Positions 8,040-17,601 of a DNA stretch of 17,761 bases are shown piece by piece. The notes beneath the pieces were generated by a model. The model made no database searches and had not been told where the DNA came from. It was given only the letters and a program-made list of their open reading frames with translations. Positions within the stretch are counted from its first letter, which is position 1; every line of letters begins with the position of its first letter. Position numbers and translations under genes: made by a program. The DNA is from JBDSGC01 sp046594105 (lineage in GTDB: Bacteria; Acidobacteriota; Thermoanaerobaculia; Gp7-AA8): the NCBI GenBank assembly GCA_046594105.1, contig JBKJQB010000096.1, forward strand, positions 1 to 17,761, read 5' to 3'.

Positions 8040-9923
8040 TCACTTGGTGATGACGAGGGTCGCCGATGCCGTACGGGACAATGACCCGCTCGTGCCGGTC
8101 ACGGTCAACGGGTAGGTGCCGCGCTGCGTCCCGGAGCTGACGGCGATGGTCATGGTCGAGCTGGCAGTGGTTGGATTGGGGCTAAACGAAGCGGTCGAGG
8201 TCGTCGGTTGCCCGCTTACTGAGAGCGATACCGACGAGTTGAAACCTCCACTCGGTGTAATGGTGACCGTGTAGGTTGCCGTTCCACCAGTACGGCGAAC
8301 GCTCACCGAAGAGGGGCTGACCGAGAGTGAGAAATCAGGAGAGGGAGGCGGTGCAGTGACCGTCGCCGATGCTTGGTTCGAGTTTGGGGACTCGCATGAC
8401 GCGAATGCGCGAACGACCCAGAAATACGTTCCGGCGGCCAGTCCGGAATCGATGAATGAGGTGCTGGTTGAGACTCCAACCTGCGTGTAGGGTCCGCCCG
8501 TCGTGTTCGAGCGCAGCACGTGATATTCCGGTGCGGCTCCACTCCAATTCAAGGTTGCTGTACCGACCCCACCGCTCGCGGTCAGCAAGGTTGGAGTAGC
8601 CGGCGGCGTGCAGGGTGCTGGAGCTCCCCCCACCGCTTTGGCGGCGTTCAGTCTTCCACCGGTCGTGCATTTGCCAGTCAGGCTGGAGATTGGATCGACA
8701 TTGTTGAAGATGGCACTCTTGAGCTGGGCGGTGGTTAATCCCGGTGTTTTGGCCAGCACCAATGCCGCAACTCCGGCGACATGTGGGGTGGCCATCGACG
8801 TTCCGCTCAGATACTGGTAGGCGTTGCCTGGCTGCAACGAAAAGATGTCGACGCCAGGGGCGCCCAGGTGCACGGTGGTGGCGCCGTAATTGGAGAACGA
8901 AGCCAGGAGGTCGTTGTTGTCGGTAGCCGCGACCGACACCACGTTCGGAGCGTTGTAATTCGATGGATAGTGCGGGGAGGAATCGTTGTTGGTCCCGTTG
9001 TTCCCCGCAGCGGCGACAAAGAGGATGTCATTCGCGTTGGCCTTGTTGATCTCATCGAGCAGGGTCTGAGCGAACGGGCCGCCACCCCAACTGTTCGACA
9101 GAACACGAACGTTCACACCGCTGATCTTTGCGTTGACCGCGAAGTCGATCGCGCTGATCGCATCTGCCGTCGTCCCGCTGCCCTGCGCGTTGAGAAACTT
9201 CAGCCCCATGATCGAGCTGACCCAATTCACCCCCACCACACCGAGCGAGTTGTTGCCGACCGCGCCGATCGTTCCCGCAACGTGCGTCCCGTGATAATGA
9301 TCGTCCAGGGGGTCGCAGGTCTTGGTGATCCCGTTGAACCCGTGAGTTCCCGCCGCGCAGCCGCCGATGCCGCCCGGATTGCTCCACACGTTCGCTGCCA
9401 GATCGGTGTGGTTGTAGTCGATTCCCGTGTCGACCACCCCGATGACGATGGAGCGGGAACCGGTGGTCACTCCCCACGCAGTCTCCGCGCTGATATCCGC
9501 ACCTGGTTTGCCGGCGACCGTGTTGATCACCTGGCCGGTGTTCTTCATGCCCCACAACTGCGAGTAGCTCGTATCGTTCGGCGTGAGGTCCAGTCCCCAG
9601 ATCCCGTTGGCTTCAGCGAACACCACGCTGGGATGGAAGGCCAGAGCGGCCAGCAGCTGATCGGACGACTTCGATCGCGAATGCAGTCGCCAGATCGTTC
9701 CGCCGGCGACCGTCGCTACCTGTTCGTCGCTGTCGATGTCGCCCTGTTGTTCGACTGCGTACAGATCGGCGGAGGTGCTTGCCGGACGAAGCTTCACAAG
9801 AACTTCATTTGCGACGTGCGCACCGGTAGCACGAATCGCCGCCGCAAGAAGAGCGGGCGATCCGACCACGAAGAACAGCAATACCCCGACGAACGCGAGT
9901 TTCCTGGCGAACCTTTGTCTCAT
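8040..9923 (-). CDS. Secreted subtilisin-like serine protease (S8) with fibronectin-like and Ig-like tail
   Basis: A 627-residue exported protease. A signal peptide spans about residues 1-29, then an N-terminal propeptide-like domain (NEVLVKLRP start, about 39-110). The S8 domain carries Asp165 (VVDTGID), His211 (HGTHVAG), the oxyanion Asn308 (AAAGNNG) and Ser376 (GTSMATPHVAG), so the catalytic set is complete. After about residue 440 come a fibronectin type III-like module (LLTASGGVGTATLNWSG to about 527) and a Ser/Thr-rich beta-sandwich (FSLSVSPSSVSV onward) that ends the protein. It probably degrades protein outside the cell or on its surface. The frame begins at a GTG (9929) followed by two ATGs. 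AAAGGAG at 9929-9935 best fits the ATG at 9923 (5-base spacing), so I start there. It stands alone: convergent with beta-ureidopropionase and divergent from xdhA. Confidence 0.93.
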   Translation of the reverse strand: MRQRFARKLAFVGVLLFFVVGSPALLAAAIRATGAHVANEVLVKLRPASTSADLYAVEQQGDIDSDEQVATVAGGTIWRLHSRSKSSDQLLAALAFHPSVVFAEANGIWGLDLTPNDTSYSQLWGMKNTGQVINTVAGKPGADISAETAWGVTTGSRSIVIGVVDTGIDYNHTDLAANVWSNPGGIGGCAAGTHGFNGITKTCDPLDDHYHGTHVAGTIGAVGNNSLGVVGVNWVSSIMGLKFLNAQGSGTTADAISAIDFAVNAKISGVNVRVLSNSWGGGPFAQTLLDEINKANANDILFVAAAGNNGTNNDSSPHYPSNYNAPNVVSVAATDNNDLLASFSNYGATTVHLGAPGVDIFSLQPGNAYQYLSGTSMATPHVAGVAALVLAKTPGLTTAQLKSAIFNNVDPISSLTGKCTTGGRLNAAKAVGGAPAPCTPPATPTLLTASGGVGTATLNWSGAAPEYHVLRSNTTGGPYTQVGVSTSTSFIDSGLAAGTYFWVVRAFASCESPNSNQASATVTAPPPSPDFSLSVSPSSVSVRRTGGTATYTVTITPSGGFNSSVSLSVSGQPTTSTASFSPNPTTASSTMTIAVSSGTQRGTYPLTVTGTSGSLSRTASATLVITK

Positions 9924-10159
9924 CATCACTCCTTTAGTTGTTGAACAGCAGGGCTGACTTTCGACAGATCAATTGTGGTGGTTTGGGCAAAATGCTCCTC
10001 TTTCAGGCCCCCTGTCAACTCCTCTTCCTGCGTGTGTAGCTTGCGCGCACGGCAAGGCGGGGACGAGAATCTTCACGCGACGATCCGTCCCGATTGCGGC
10101 AGCGCCAGCACGGGCGTAAAGACGAGCGATCGCCGCGGAACACTCGGTGAGGGGTCGGT

Positions 10160-10165
10160 TACACT
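10160..10165 (+). promoter_or_regulatory. Candidate -10 box of xdhA, near-leaderless
   Basis: TACACT (four of six matches to TATAAT) ends 10 bases before the chosen ATG at 10176, so transcription would begin only about four bases ahead of it. There is no ribosome-binding site at a useful distance (the nearest is GAGGGG at 10149-10154). The -35 place (GGAACA, 17-base spacing) is poor. Otherwise I see nothing in the 252-base gap to the subtilase gene. Confidence 0.35.
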
Positions 10166-10175
10166 GACCGGCCTG

Positions 10176-11594
10176 ATGCGCAACGTTCTTCGCTTTCTGG
10201 TCAACGGAGACGAGCACCACGTCCGCGGTGCCGAGGCGTTCGTCACGCTCGCCAACTGGCTGCGCTACGAGGCAGGGGCCACCGGCACCAAGACCGTCTG
10301 CGAAGAGGGAGACTGCGGCGCCTGCACGGTGCTGGTACGCCGCTCGGCGAAGGACGACTTCGTACCGGTCAACTCCTGCATCCTTTCGATCGCGCAGATG
10401 GACGGCGCCAGCATCATCACCGTGGAAGGGCTGAAGGACGGCAGCGAGCTGAACGCCGTGCAGCAGTCGATGGTGACCTGCCACGGGGCGCAGTGCGGCT
10501 ACTGCACACCGGGATTCATCGTGGCCATGTCGGCCATGTTCGAGAGCTGCGACCGCGTCGATGAACAACAAACGCGAGTCGGCCTGACCGGCAATCTGTG
10601 TCGCTGCACCGGCTACGAACCGATCATCAAAGCGGCGCTGGCGGTCGACGTTGCCGGCGTGCCGAAACTGCGCGAGCGTTACCTCGAGGTGCCATCCGCG
10701 CCCGATGCCCTGAAGATCGAGGCCGGCGGTCGCCTCTTCTTCGCACCAGTCACAATGGCGGAGGCCACAGCATTCAAGCGCGATCACCAGCCCTGCACGA
10801 TCGTTCAGGGCGGCACCGATGTCGGCGTCTGGATCAATAAGCGCGCCTTCGCTCCGCCGGCCATGCTCTTCCTCGGAAAAATCGAAGGATTGAACGAGCT
10901 TCGCGACGCGCGTGATGGCATCGTCGCCGGCGCGAATGTCAGCCTGGCCCGATTCGAAGCGTTCATCCGCGAGCGCATCCCGGAGCTGGCGAAGATCCTG
11001 GCCATCTTCGGCTCCCCGCAGATCAAATGGGCCGGCACGCTCGCCGGGAACATCGCCAACGGCTCCCCCATCGCCGACACGTTGCCCTACCTCTATGTTG
11101 CCGGCGCCGAACTGGAGTTGACCGGCACCGCGGGCGCGCGCCTCGTTCCCATCGATCGCTTCTACCTCGGATACAAGAAGTTCGACCTGAAGCCCGACGA
11201 GATCATCACCCGCATCCGCATCCCCGCCGTTCACGATCTGTTGAAGCTCTACAAAGTCAGCCGCCGCAAGGATCTCGACATCTCCGCGTTCACTGCGGCC
11301 ATTCGCTTGCGCTTCGAGAACGGTCTGATTGCGGCGCCAAAGATCGTCTACGGCGGCGTCGGCCCCACGCTGCTGCGCCTCCCGGAGACCGAAGCGTTTC
11401 TCACAGGCAAACAACCGAAGCTGGCCACGTTCGAGCAGGCCGGCGCGATCGCCCGCGGCGAGATCAAGCCGATCTCCGACGTCCGCGGCTCCGCCGATTA
11501 CCGGCTGCAGCTGGCCGAGAACATCCTGTCGAAGTTCTGGTGGGAGACGTTCGGGGCAGCACAGGAAAGACACGCCCAGAGCGATTCTCGCTGA
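10176..11594 (+). CDS. xdhA: Xanthine dehydrogenase small subunit (2Fe-2S and FAD)
   Basis: A 472-residue XdhA-type subunit, normal in length for the fused iron-sulfur/flavin form. It passes electrons from the molybdenum site in XdhB to NAD during oxidation of hypoxanthine and xanthine. The plant-type 2Fe-2S domain has Cys42, Cys47 and Cys50 (CEEGDCGACTVL) and Cys68. The second 2Fe-2S domain has Cys107, Cys110 (QCGYCTPGF), Cys142 and Cys144 (NLCRCTGYEPI). The FAD domain shows IVQGGTDVGVW at 209-219 and the GTLAGNIANGSPIADTLP block at 287-304. The C-terminus (RLQLAENILSKFWWE) looks natural, so it is not truncated. The start is set by family similarity (MRNVLRFLVNG), since the open frame reaches back to 9975 with unrelated sequence. 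No xdhB or xdhC follows; the next gene is a convergent sensor kinase. Confidence 0.93.
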   Translation: MRNVLRFLVNGDEHHVRGAEAFVTLANWLRYEAGATGTKTVCEEGDCGACTVLVRRSAKDDFVPVNSCILSIAQMDGASIITVEGLKDGSELNAVQQSMVTCHGAQCGYCTPGFIVAMSAMFESCDRVDEQQTRVGLTGNLCRCTGYEPIIKAALAVDVAGVPKLRERYLEVPSAPDALKIEAGGRLFFAPVTMAEATAFKRDHQPCTIVQGGTDVGVWINKRAFAPPAMLFLGKIEGLNELRDARDGIVAGANVSLARFEAFIRERIPELAKILAIFGSPQIKWAGTLAGNIANGSPIADTLPYLYVAGAELELTGTAGARLVPIDRFYLGYKKFDLKPDEIITRIRIPAVHDLLKLYKVSRRKDLDISAFTAAIRLRFENGLIAAPKIVYGGVGPTLLRLPETEAFLTGKQPKLATFEQAGAIARGEIKPISDVRGSADYRLQLAENILSKFWWETFGAAQERHAQSDSR

Positions 11595-11629
11595 GAGTCT
11601 TGGCGGAGGAGCCTTGGGCAACCAGCGCC

Positions 11630-11644
11630 GCCGGCCGTGCCGGC
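11630..11644. terminator. Short GC hairpin between convergent xdhA and sensor kinase genes
   Basis: GCCGGC (11630-11635), a CGT loop, and GCCGGC (11639-11644) form a 6-base GC hairpin that abuts the kinase stop. There is no T-run on either side, so a terminator role is only a guess from its place between two convergent stops. Confidence 0.25.
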
Positions 11645-12988
<1,344 letters not shown>

Positions 12989-13370
12989 CACGATCCAGGC
13001 GGAATCGCTGCGTCACGTACAGCGACCTCCCCTGCTGTTGCGTACCCGGCGTTGCACGAGCGAGCGCTTGACGAAATCGTGGCTACTCGCTCACCGCGGA
13101 GGCCATGAAAAAGACAAGGTAGTGTGACGGCACAGTAACACCGAAGTCTCAGCGTTACGATACGGCTCATGTAGGGGAAAGCGGACGCAAACTCTCGAAT
13201 GGAAGTGATCGAAACGCGCCAGCCGAGCTGCGACCGCTCGCCGGTCCATGGCCCACCAATCCAATGGTGGAATCTTCGAACCAGACAACGCCAGAACGGT
13301 CGCCGCCGTTGACCAAAGCTCGGCCTGCCGCATACGATGGCTCCGGTCGTTCCGCCTCCCCAAACACATC
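12989..13370. other. Divergent 382-base intergenic region between sensor kinase and Ser/Thr kinase genes
   Basis: No gene is supported here; the frame that runs from 13248 into the Ser/Thr kinase gene has no kinase-like sequence before 13371. The region holds the promoter candidate of the Ser/Thr kinase (13309-13338) and an imperfect palindrome, GTGTGACGGCACAGTAACAC, at 13122-13141, whose outer seven bases pair with one mismatch. The palindrome could be an operator for the minus-strand sensor kinase, but nothing else supports that. Confidence 0.5.
13309..13338 (+). promoter_or_regulatory. Candidate promoter of the first Ser/Thr kinase gene
   Basis: TTGACC (13309-13314, five of six matches to TTGACA), an 18-base spacer and TACGAT (13333-13338, four of six matches). 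Transcription would begin near 13345, giving a leader of about 26 bases before the ATG at 13371. This is the best sigma-70-like promoter in the window. Confidence 0.55.
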
Positions 13371-15569
13371 ATGATCAATCAAACCCTGTCGCATTACCGC
13401 GTCACCGGCAAGCTGGGTAGTGGTGGAATGGGCGTCGTCTATGAGGCCGAGGACACCAGCCTGGGCCGGCACGTGGCGCTGAAGTTCCTTCCCCCGGAGC
13501 TGGCGCAGGACAGCGCGGCACTGGAGCGATTCCAGCGTGAGGCACGCGCGGCGTCGGCGTTGAACCATCCGGGGATCTGTACCGTTTACGCCATCGACCA
13601 GCACAACGGGCAGCACTTCATCGCCATGGAGCTGCTGGAAGGGAACACGCTTTCCGAGAGGATCCGGCGTGGCCCGCTGGATGTGCCCCTGCTGCTGGAC
13701 GTCAGCATCCAGCTGGCCGACGCACTGGAGTCGGCGCACGCCCGCGGGATCGTCCATCGCGACATCAAGCCGGCGAACATCTTTCTGAACTCCCGAGGTC
13801 AGTCCAAGATCCTGGACTTCGGTCTGGCCAAGATCGAGATCGCCCGAAGCAACGACGGGTCCGAAGCGACGGCCATGCGGGACGAGCTGACCAAGGCCGG
13901 CACCACGCTGGGCACAGTCTCGTACATGTCGCCGGAACAGGCCCGTGCGCAGATGACCGACGCACGAACGGACATTTTCTCGCTGGGCACCGTGATCTAT
14001 CAGATGGCCACGGGAATGCTGCCGTTCCAGGGTGATACCTCCGCGGTCATCTTCGACGCCATCCTCAATCGCGACCCCATCCCCCTGGCGCAGGTCAATC
14101 CATCGCTGCCTCCTGATCTGGGCCGCATTGTCGGGAAGGCGCTGGAGAAGGACCGCAATCTTCGCTATCAGGGCGTCACCGATCTGAAGACCGATCTGAT
14201 GCGCCTCAAGCGCGACCTCGACTCCGGTCCGCGGCGCTCCCCCGAGTCCAGTGAGACCCGTCGCGTCACCGGAGCGGCGGCGGACCGTTCCATCGCCGTG
14301 CTGTACTTCGAGAATCTGAGCGGCATCAAAGAAGACGAGTACCTTCGAGACGGGGTGACCGAAGACATCATCACCGACCTATCGAAGATCAAAGGGCTCA
14401 AGATTTTCTCGCGGGCCACGGTGCTCAGCTATCGCGACAAGAGCGTCACTCCGGCTGAGATCGGTCAGCAACTGAATGCCGCCTACGTGCTCACCGGCAG
14501 CATGCGCCGGGCCGGCACGCGGCTGCGCATCAACGCGCAACTGGTCGATACGCGCACCGACTTTCCGATCTGGTCCGAACGCTACGATCGAGAAATGAAG
14601 GATGTGTTCGAGATTCAGGACGAGCTGGCGCGCAACATCGCGGAGGCTCTAAGAGTGACGCTCACTCCGCAGGAGGAGCAGGCGCTGGCCGTGAAACCGA
14701 CCGGCGATCTGCAGGCCTACGATCTCTTCCTGCGCGGAAAGAGTTATGCCCGCCGTCTGACACGACAGGACATGGAGTTCGCGCTGCAGATGTTCGAGAA
14801 CGCCGTGGCCATCGATCCGCGCTTCGCCGTGGCCCACGCGGCGATCGCCAATGTCTGCGCGCAGTATCACTATCACTACGATCGCGGCGCGCGCTGGCTG
14901 GAGCGCGCCGGCACCGCCGCCCAGCGTGCCGCCTCCCTGAACCCTGATGCGCCAGAGGTGGCGGTGGCATCGGCGTGGATCATGTACGCCGATTCGAAGT
15001 TCCTTCAGGCCATCGAAAGAGTTCGTCTGGTCGTCGACAAGAAGCCCGACTGTGAAGGGGCGTTCTACCTTCTGGGACGCTCTCTCTTCGCTGCCGGTGA
15101 GTATCAGGAGCTGGCCTGGATGGCCGACGCCGCCGTCAGTTCGGCAGGCGACGACTACAACGTCTACGTCCCCATCCGCAACGCCCTCGGCGCGCTTGGG
15201 AAAACCGAGGCACTGCGAAACCTCACCATGCAAATGACCGAGGTGATCGAAAGACATCTGCGCGATGTGCCGGAAGATGCGCGTGCCCGAACTCTGCTGG
15301 CCACCAACTACGCTCAGCTCGGTCGGACAGACGATGCCAACCGGGAAGCAAACCTTGCCGCGGCCTTGCGCCCCAACGAAGCGACCGTGCTCTACAACCT
15401 GGCCTGCGTCTTCAGCATGCTCGGTCGCATCGACGACGCGATCGCATCGTTGAAGCGAGCCTGGGAGGGCGGCTTCAAGGACCCGGCCTGGGCCCGGCGC
15501 GATCCCGACCTCATCGCCCTGCACGGGCACCCGGAGTTCGAAGCTCTCTATCCGGAGACCGTGGGATAG
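13371..15569 (+). CDS. Ser/Thr protein kinase with TolB/FlgO-like domain and TPR helices
   Basis: A 732-residue Hanks-type kinase. The kinase domain (about 9-275) has the glycine loop GKLGSGGMGVVY, Lys38 (VALKF), HRDIKPAN with Asp131, Asp149 of DFG, and MSPEQ. A hydrophilic linker (about 276-305) follows, then a TolB/FlgO-like module at about 306-431 (SIAVLYFENLSG, ITDLSKIKGLKIFSR, LTGSMRRAG), of the type also found C-terminal in bacterial cyclases, and TPR-like helices to the end (DLFLRGKSYARR, FENAVAIDPRFAVAHA, LYNLACVFSMLGRIDDAI). I see no membrane helix in the linker, where many related kinases have one, so this one seems soluble. The TPR part probably binds targets. I chose ATG 13371 because the kinase fold begins right after it and an upstream promoter fits; there is no clear ribosome-binding site. 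An in-frame ATG at 13248 would add 41 unrelated residues. Confidence 0.93.
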   Translation: MINQTLSHYRVTGKLGSGGMGVVYEAEDTSLGRHVALKFLPPELAQDSAALERFQREARAASALNHPGICTVYAIDQHNGQHFIAMELLEGNTLSERIRRGPLDVPLLLDVSIQLADALESAHARGIVHRDIKPANIFLNSRGQSKILDFGLAKIEIARSNDGSEATAMRDELTKAGTTLGTVSYMSPEQARAQMTDARTDIFSLGTVIYQMATGMLPFQGDTSAVIFDAILNRDPIPLAQVNPSLPPDLGRIVGKALEKDRNLRYQGVTDLKTDLMRLKRDLDSGPRRSPESSETRRVTGAAADRSIAVLYFENLSGIKEDEYLRDGVTEDIITDLSKIKGLKIFSRATVLSYRDKSVTPAEIGQQLNAAYVLTGSMRRAGTRLRINAQLVDTRTDFPIWSERYDREMKDVFEIQDELARNIAEALRVTLTPQEEQALAVKPTGDLQAYDLFLRGKSYARRLTRQDMEFALQMFENAVAIDPRFAVAHAAIANVCAQYHYHYDRGARWLERAGTAAQRAASLNPDAPEVAVASAWIMYADSKFLQAIERVRLVVDKKPDCEGAFYLLGRSLFAAGEYQELAWMADAAVSSAGDDYNVYVPIRNALGALGKTEALRNLTMQMTEVIERHLRDVPEDARARTLLATNYAQLGRTDDANREANLAAALRPNEATVLYNLACVFSMLGRIDDAIASLKRAWEGGFKDPAWARRDPDLIALHGHPEFEALYPETVG

Positions 15570-15619
15570 GCGCTCCAGCAATCGGGACGCCCCTGCTCCT
15601 CACCGGAACCTTGTTGCCT

Positions 15620-15647
15620 GTGACCTCTCCGACCGATTGAGTACACT
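15620..15647 (+). promoter_or_regulatory. Candidate promoter of the second Ser/Thr kinase gene, leaderless
   Basis: GTGACC (15620-15625, four of six matches to TTGACA), a 16-base spacer and TACACT (15642-15647). The expected transcription start is at about 15654, which is the GTG start codon itself. No ribosome-binding site precedes the GTG. This suggests a leaderless mRNA. Confidence 0.45.
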
Positions 15648-15653
15648 CGCACC

Positions 15654-17402
15654 GTGACGGTCGCGCCGCATCAACTGGTCGGTCAGATCCTTGATGGGAA
15701 ATACCGGATCGTCCGCCTGATCGGGCAGGGTGGCATGGGCGCGGTGTTCGAGGCGGAGCATGTCGGCACGCAGCGAACGGTGGCCGTGAAAACGATCCTT
15801 CCTTCGCTGATCGAGGACGCCAGCGCGCTGGAGCGCTTTCGACGCGAAGCGAAGGCCGCCGGACGGGTACGCCATCCCAACATCGTCGACGTCACCGACT
15901 TCGGGATCGATCGAAGCCAGGGGCACGAGGTGGCCTATCTGGCCATGGAGTATCTCGAAGGGACCACCCTGCGCGACCTGATCCGCGCGCGCGGCTCGCT
16001 GCCTCTCGATCTGGTCGTTCCCATCGTCGAGCAGATCGCTCTGGCCCTGCAGTCCGCGCATCGCGGCGGAATCGTCCATCGCGACCTCAAGCCCGACAAC
16101 GTCTGGCTGGTGCCCGATCCTCGAGGCGGGTACTCCGTTCGCGTGCTGGATTTCGGGATCGCCAAGCTGCGCGATTCTGCAGAAAACACCGCCATCGACG
16201 TTGCTGCCCTCATGGTCGACGCCGAGGACATCTCTCTCGATCACACGCTGGCTCGGGGGGAGACGCCGACGGTACGACTCGATCCCGCCACGACACCCGG
16301 CCTGCTCGTCGATACCGACCGGCTCACGGTCGGCGGGACCACTCTGGGCACGCCTCATTACATGTCGCCGGAACAGTGTCGCGGTATCGCAGTCGACTAT
16401 CGCAGCGATCTCTACAGCCTCGGCGTCATTGCCTACGAGGCCCTGGCCGGCCGCCGCCCCTTCGAGGCCACCACCCTCGCTGCACTGATCAAAGCTCACC
16501 TGAACGAAGAGGCTCCTCCGCTCGACCGCGTGGCTGACATCCCCTCGCCGGTCGCGCGCGTGATTGCCCGTGCGCTGGCAAAAGCTCCGGAAGACCGTTT
16601 CTCGTCGGCAACGGCGTTCGCCGGATCGCTCTACGCGGCAGCCGAAGGCCCGCGGGTGATTCTCCGACGGGCCACGGTTCTGTACATCGATCACTTCGCG
16701 TCGTTTCTCCGAATCTCGTGGGACGCCGCGAAGCCGGGCATCGCGCTGGCAGCGCTCTTCGGTGGGCTCGCTCTGCTCTGGCCGCGAGCCGCTCCCTATC
16801 TCCTCGGGAACGGCGCCGGTCTTTCGTGGGCGATTCTCACCCTGACGACGAACGCCGCATTTGCGGTCGTGATCGACGATCTGCGCAAGGGGCCGCTCGA
16901 CGAGCTCGATCCCCGCCGTCTGCGTCTAGAGATCCGCCGCCGCCTGCAGACCACCGAAGGGCAGTCGCACCTCGGCGTGTTCTGGAAACTGCTTCGCACC
17001 TACCTGCGTGCCGAATTGAAGGCCACGGCGGGAGCGGGAGACCTGGCCTTCCTCATCACCTTTCTGGAATCTCGTCCTGTGGAGGAGGTGCCGGCGCGCT
17101 GCGCGTTGCTGGCCAGAAGCTCGAAGCGGAGCTACGACTGGATCCGCGGAACGATCTTCGCAGCTCTGCTGCTGCCGCCTCTGATCGAGGCTTGCATCCT
17201 CTTCTCCATTGCCACACTTTTCCACGCAACCACGCGCCATGCCGTCGACATCGCGATGGTCGGCGCGATCCTCCTGGTCCCCATCAACGCAATGCTGCTC
17301 AATCCTATCTTCTCGTCGTCGCTGGCCATCCTCTACTTCCGGGCCCGCCAGGCCAACGGAGAAGACGTCGCCCTGGCCTCGGTGGTCTCCGGTCGGCTCT
17401 GA
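15654..17402 (+). CDS. Membrane Ser/Thr protein kinase with long activation segment
   Basis: A 582-residue Hanks-type kinase anchored in the membrane. The kinase domain (about 17-330) has IGQGGMGAVFEAE, Lys46 (VAVKT), HRDLKPDN with Asp144, Asp166 of DFG and MSPEQC at 237-242. The segment between DFG and SPE is about 70 residues, against roughly 20-30 in most kinases, and is rich in Asp and Thr (MVDAEDISLD, ETPTVRLDPATTPG). After the kinase domain come hydrophobic segments at about 361-378, 384-406, 500-521 and 531-563 with a charged loop between the second and third, probably cytosolic. The tail has no extracellular sensor of known type such as PASTA or beta-propeller. The start is a GTG; it begins the usual leader LVGQILDGKYRIV, and no better start is seen. 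It is 84 bases after the first kinase gene and co-directional, but has its own promoter candidate. Targets are unknown. Confidence 0.92.
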   Translation: MTVAPHQLVGQILDGKYRIVRLIGQGGMGAVFEAEHVGTQRTVAVKTILPSLIEDASALERFRREAKAAGRVRHPNIVDVTDFGIDRSQGHEVAYLAMEYLEGTTLRDLIRARGSLPLDLVVPIVEQIALALQSAHRGGIVHRDLKPDNVWLVPDPRGGYSVRVLDFGIAKLRDSAENTAIDVAALMVDAEDISLDHTLARGETPTVRLDPATTPGLLVDTDRLTVGGTTLGTPHYMSPEQCRGIAVDYRSDLYSLGVIAYEALAGRRPFEATTLAALIKAHLNEEAPPLDRVADIPSPVARVIARALAKAPEDRFSSATAFAGSLYAAAEGPRVILRRATVLYIDHFASFLRISWDAAKPGIALAALFGGLALLWPRAAPYLLGNGAGLSWAILTLTTNAAFAVVIDDLRKGPLDELDPRRLRLEIRRRLQTTEGQSHLGVFWKLLRTYLRAELKATAGAGDLAFLITFLESRPVEEVPARCALLARSSKRSYDWIRGTIFAALLLPPLIEACILFSIATLFHATTRHAVDIAMVGAILLVPINAMLLNPIFSSSLAILYFRARQANGEDVALASVVSGRL

Positions 17403-17453
17403 TCGACGAGGCAGGTTTTTGATCGATTCGGGCAGGATGCTCGCGACACGGCC

Positions 17454-17481
17454 GGCAGGGATGCCGGCGCTACGAAAGGCA
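17454..17481. repeat. REP-like repeat copy related to 2461-2486
   Basis: Aligned to 2461-2486, this stretch differs by one substitution and two single-base insertions; both share ATGCCGGCGCT as the core. A partial copy (GGGCAGGATGC) lies just upstream at 17430-17440. Both copies lie between genes, which fits a dispersed intergenic repeat family. Confidence 0.7.
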
Positions 17482-17519
17482 CCCACCCCATCGCGACAGA
17501 GGTTCATTAGAAGCGAGGG

Positions 17520-17540
17520 CGCTGCGCAGGAAGCGCAGCG
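17520..17540. repeat. 8-base stem hairpin downstream of the second kinase gene
   Basis: CGCTGCGC (17520-17527), an AGGAA loop, and GCGCAGCG (17533-17540) pair perfectly. No T-run follows, so a terminator role is uncertain. Confidence 0.6.
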
Positions 17541-17575
17541 ATGCTGGTGAAAACGGGAGCCTCCCCATCGAGAGT

Positions 17576-17601
17576 CCTTCTCCCCGCACACGGGGAGAAG
17601 G
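17576..17601. repeat. Perfect 11-base hairpin of dispersed-repeat type
   Basis: CCTTCTCCCCG (17576-17586), a CACA loop, and CGGGGAGAAGG (17591-17601) pair perfectly. It is followed by GCGGGGATGAGGGG (17610-17623). This pattern resembles a GC-rich REP-type repeat that I recall from many bacterial genomes with the form CTCCCCGC-loop-GCGGGGAG and a trailing GATGAGGGG. It has no T-tract. Confidence 0.75.

Noticed and set aside
8781..9944. 387-codon open frame on the plus strand
   Set aside because: It is antisense to the subtilase gene, whose catalytic motifs are clear; the frame has no domain of its own.
9975..10175. 67-residue N-terminal extension of xdhA
   Set aside because: The sequence before ATG 10176 does not resemble the family, and the ferredoxin domain begins directly after that ATG.
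9969..11621. 550-codon open frame on the minus strand
   Set aside because: It lies fully opposite xdhA, has no recognisable domain, and arises from strong GC3 bias in the real gene.
11595..11644. Possible broken xdhB start after xdhA
   Set aside because: Only 50 bases separate xdhA from the convergent kinase stop and they show no molybdopterin-subunit sequence.
13248..13370. 41-residue N-terminal extension of the first Ser/Thr kinase
   Set aside because: The extra residues have no kinase similarity and would start upstream of the best promoter in the region.
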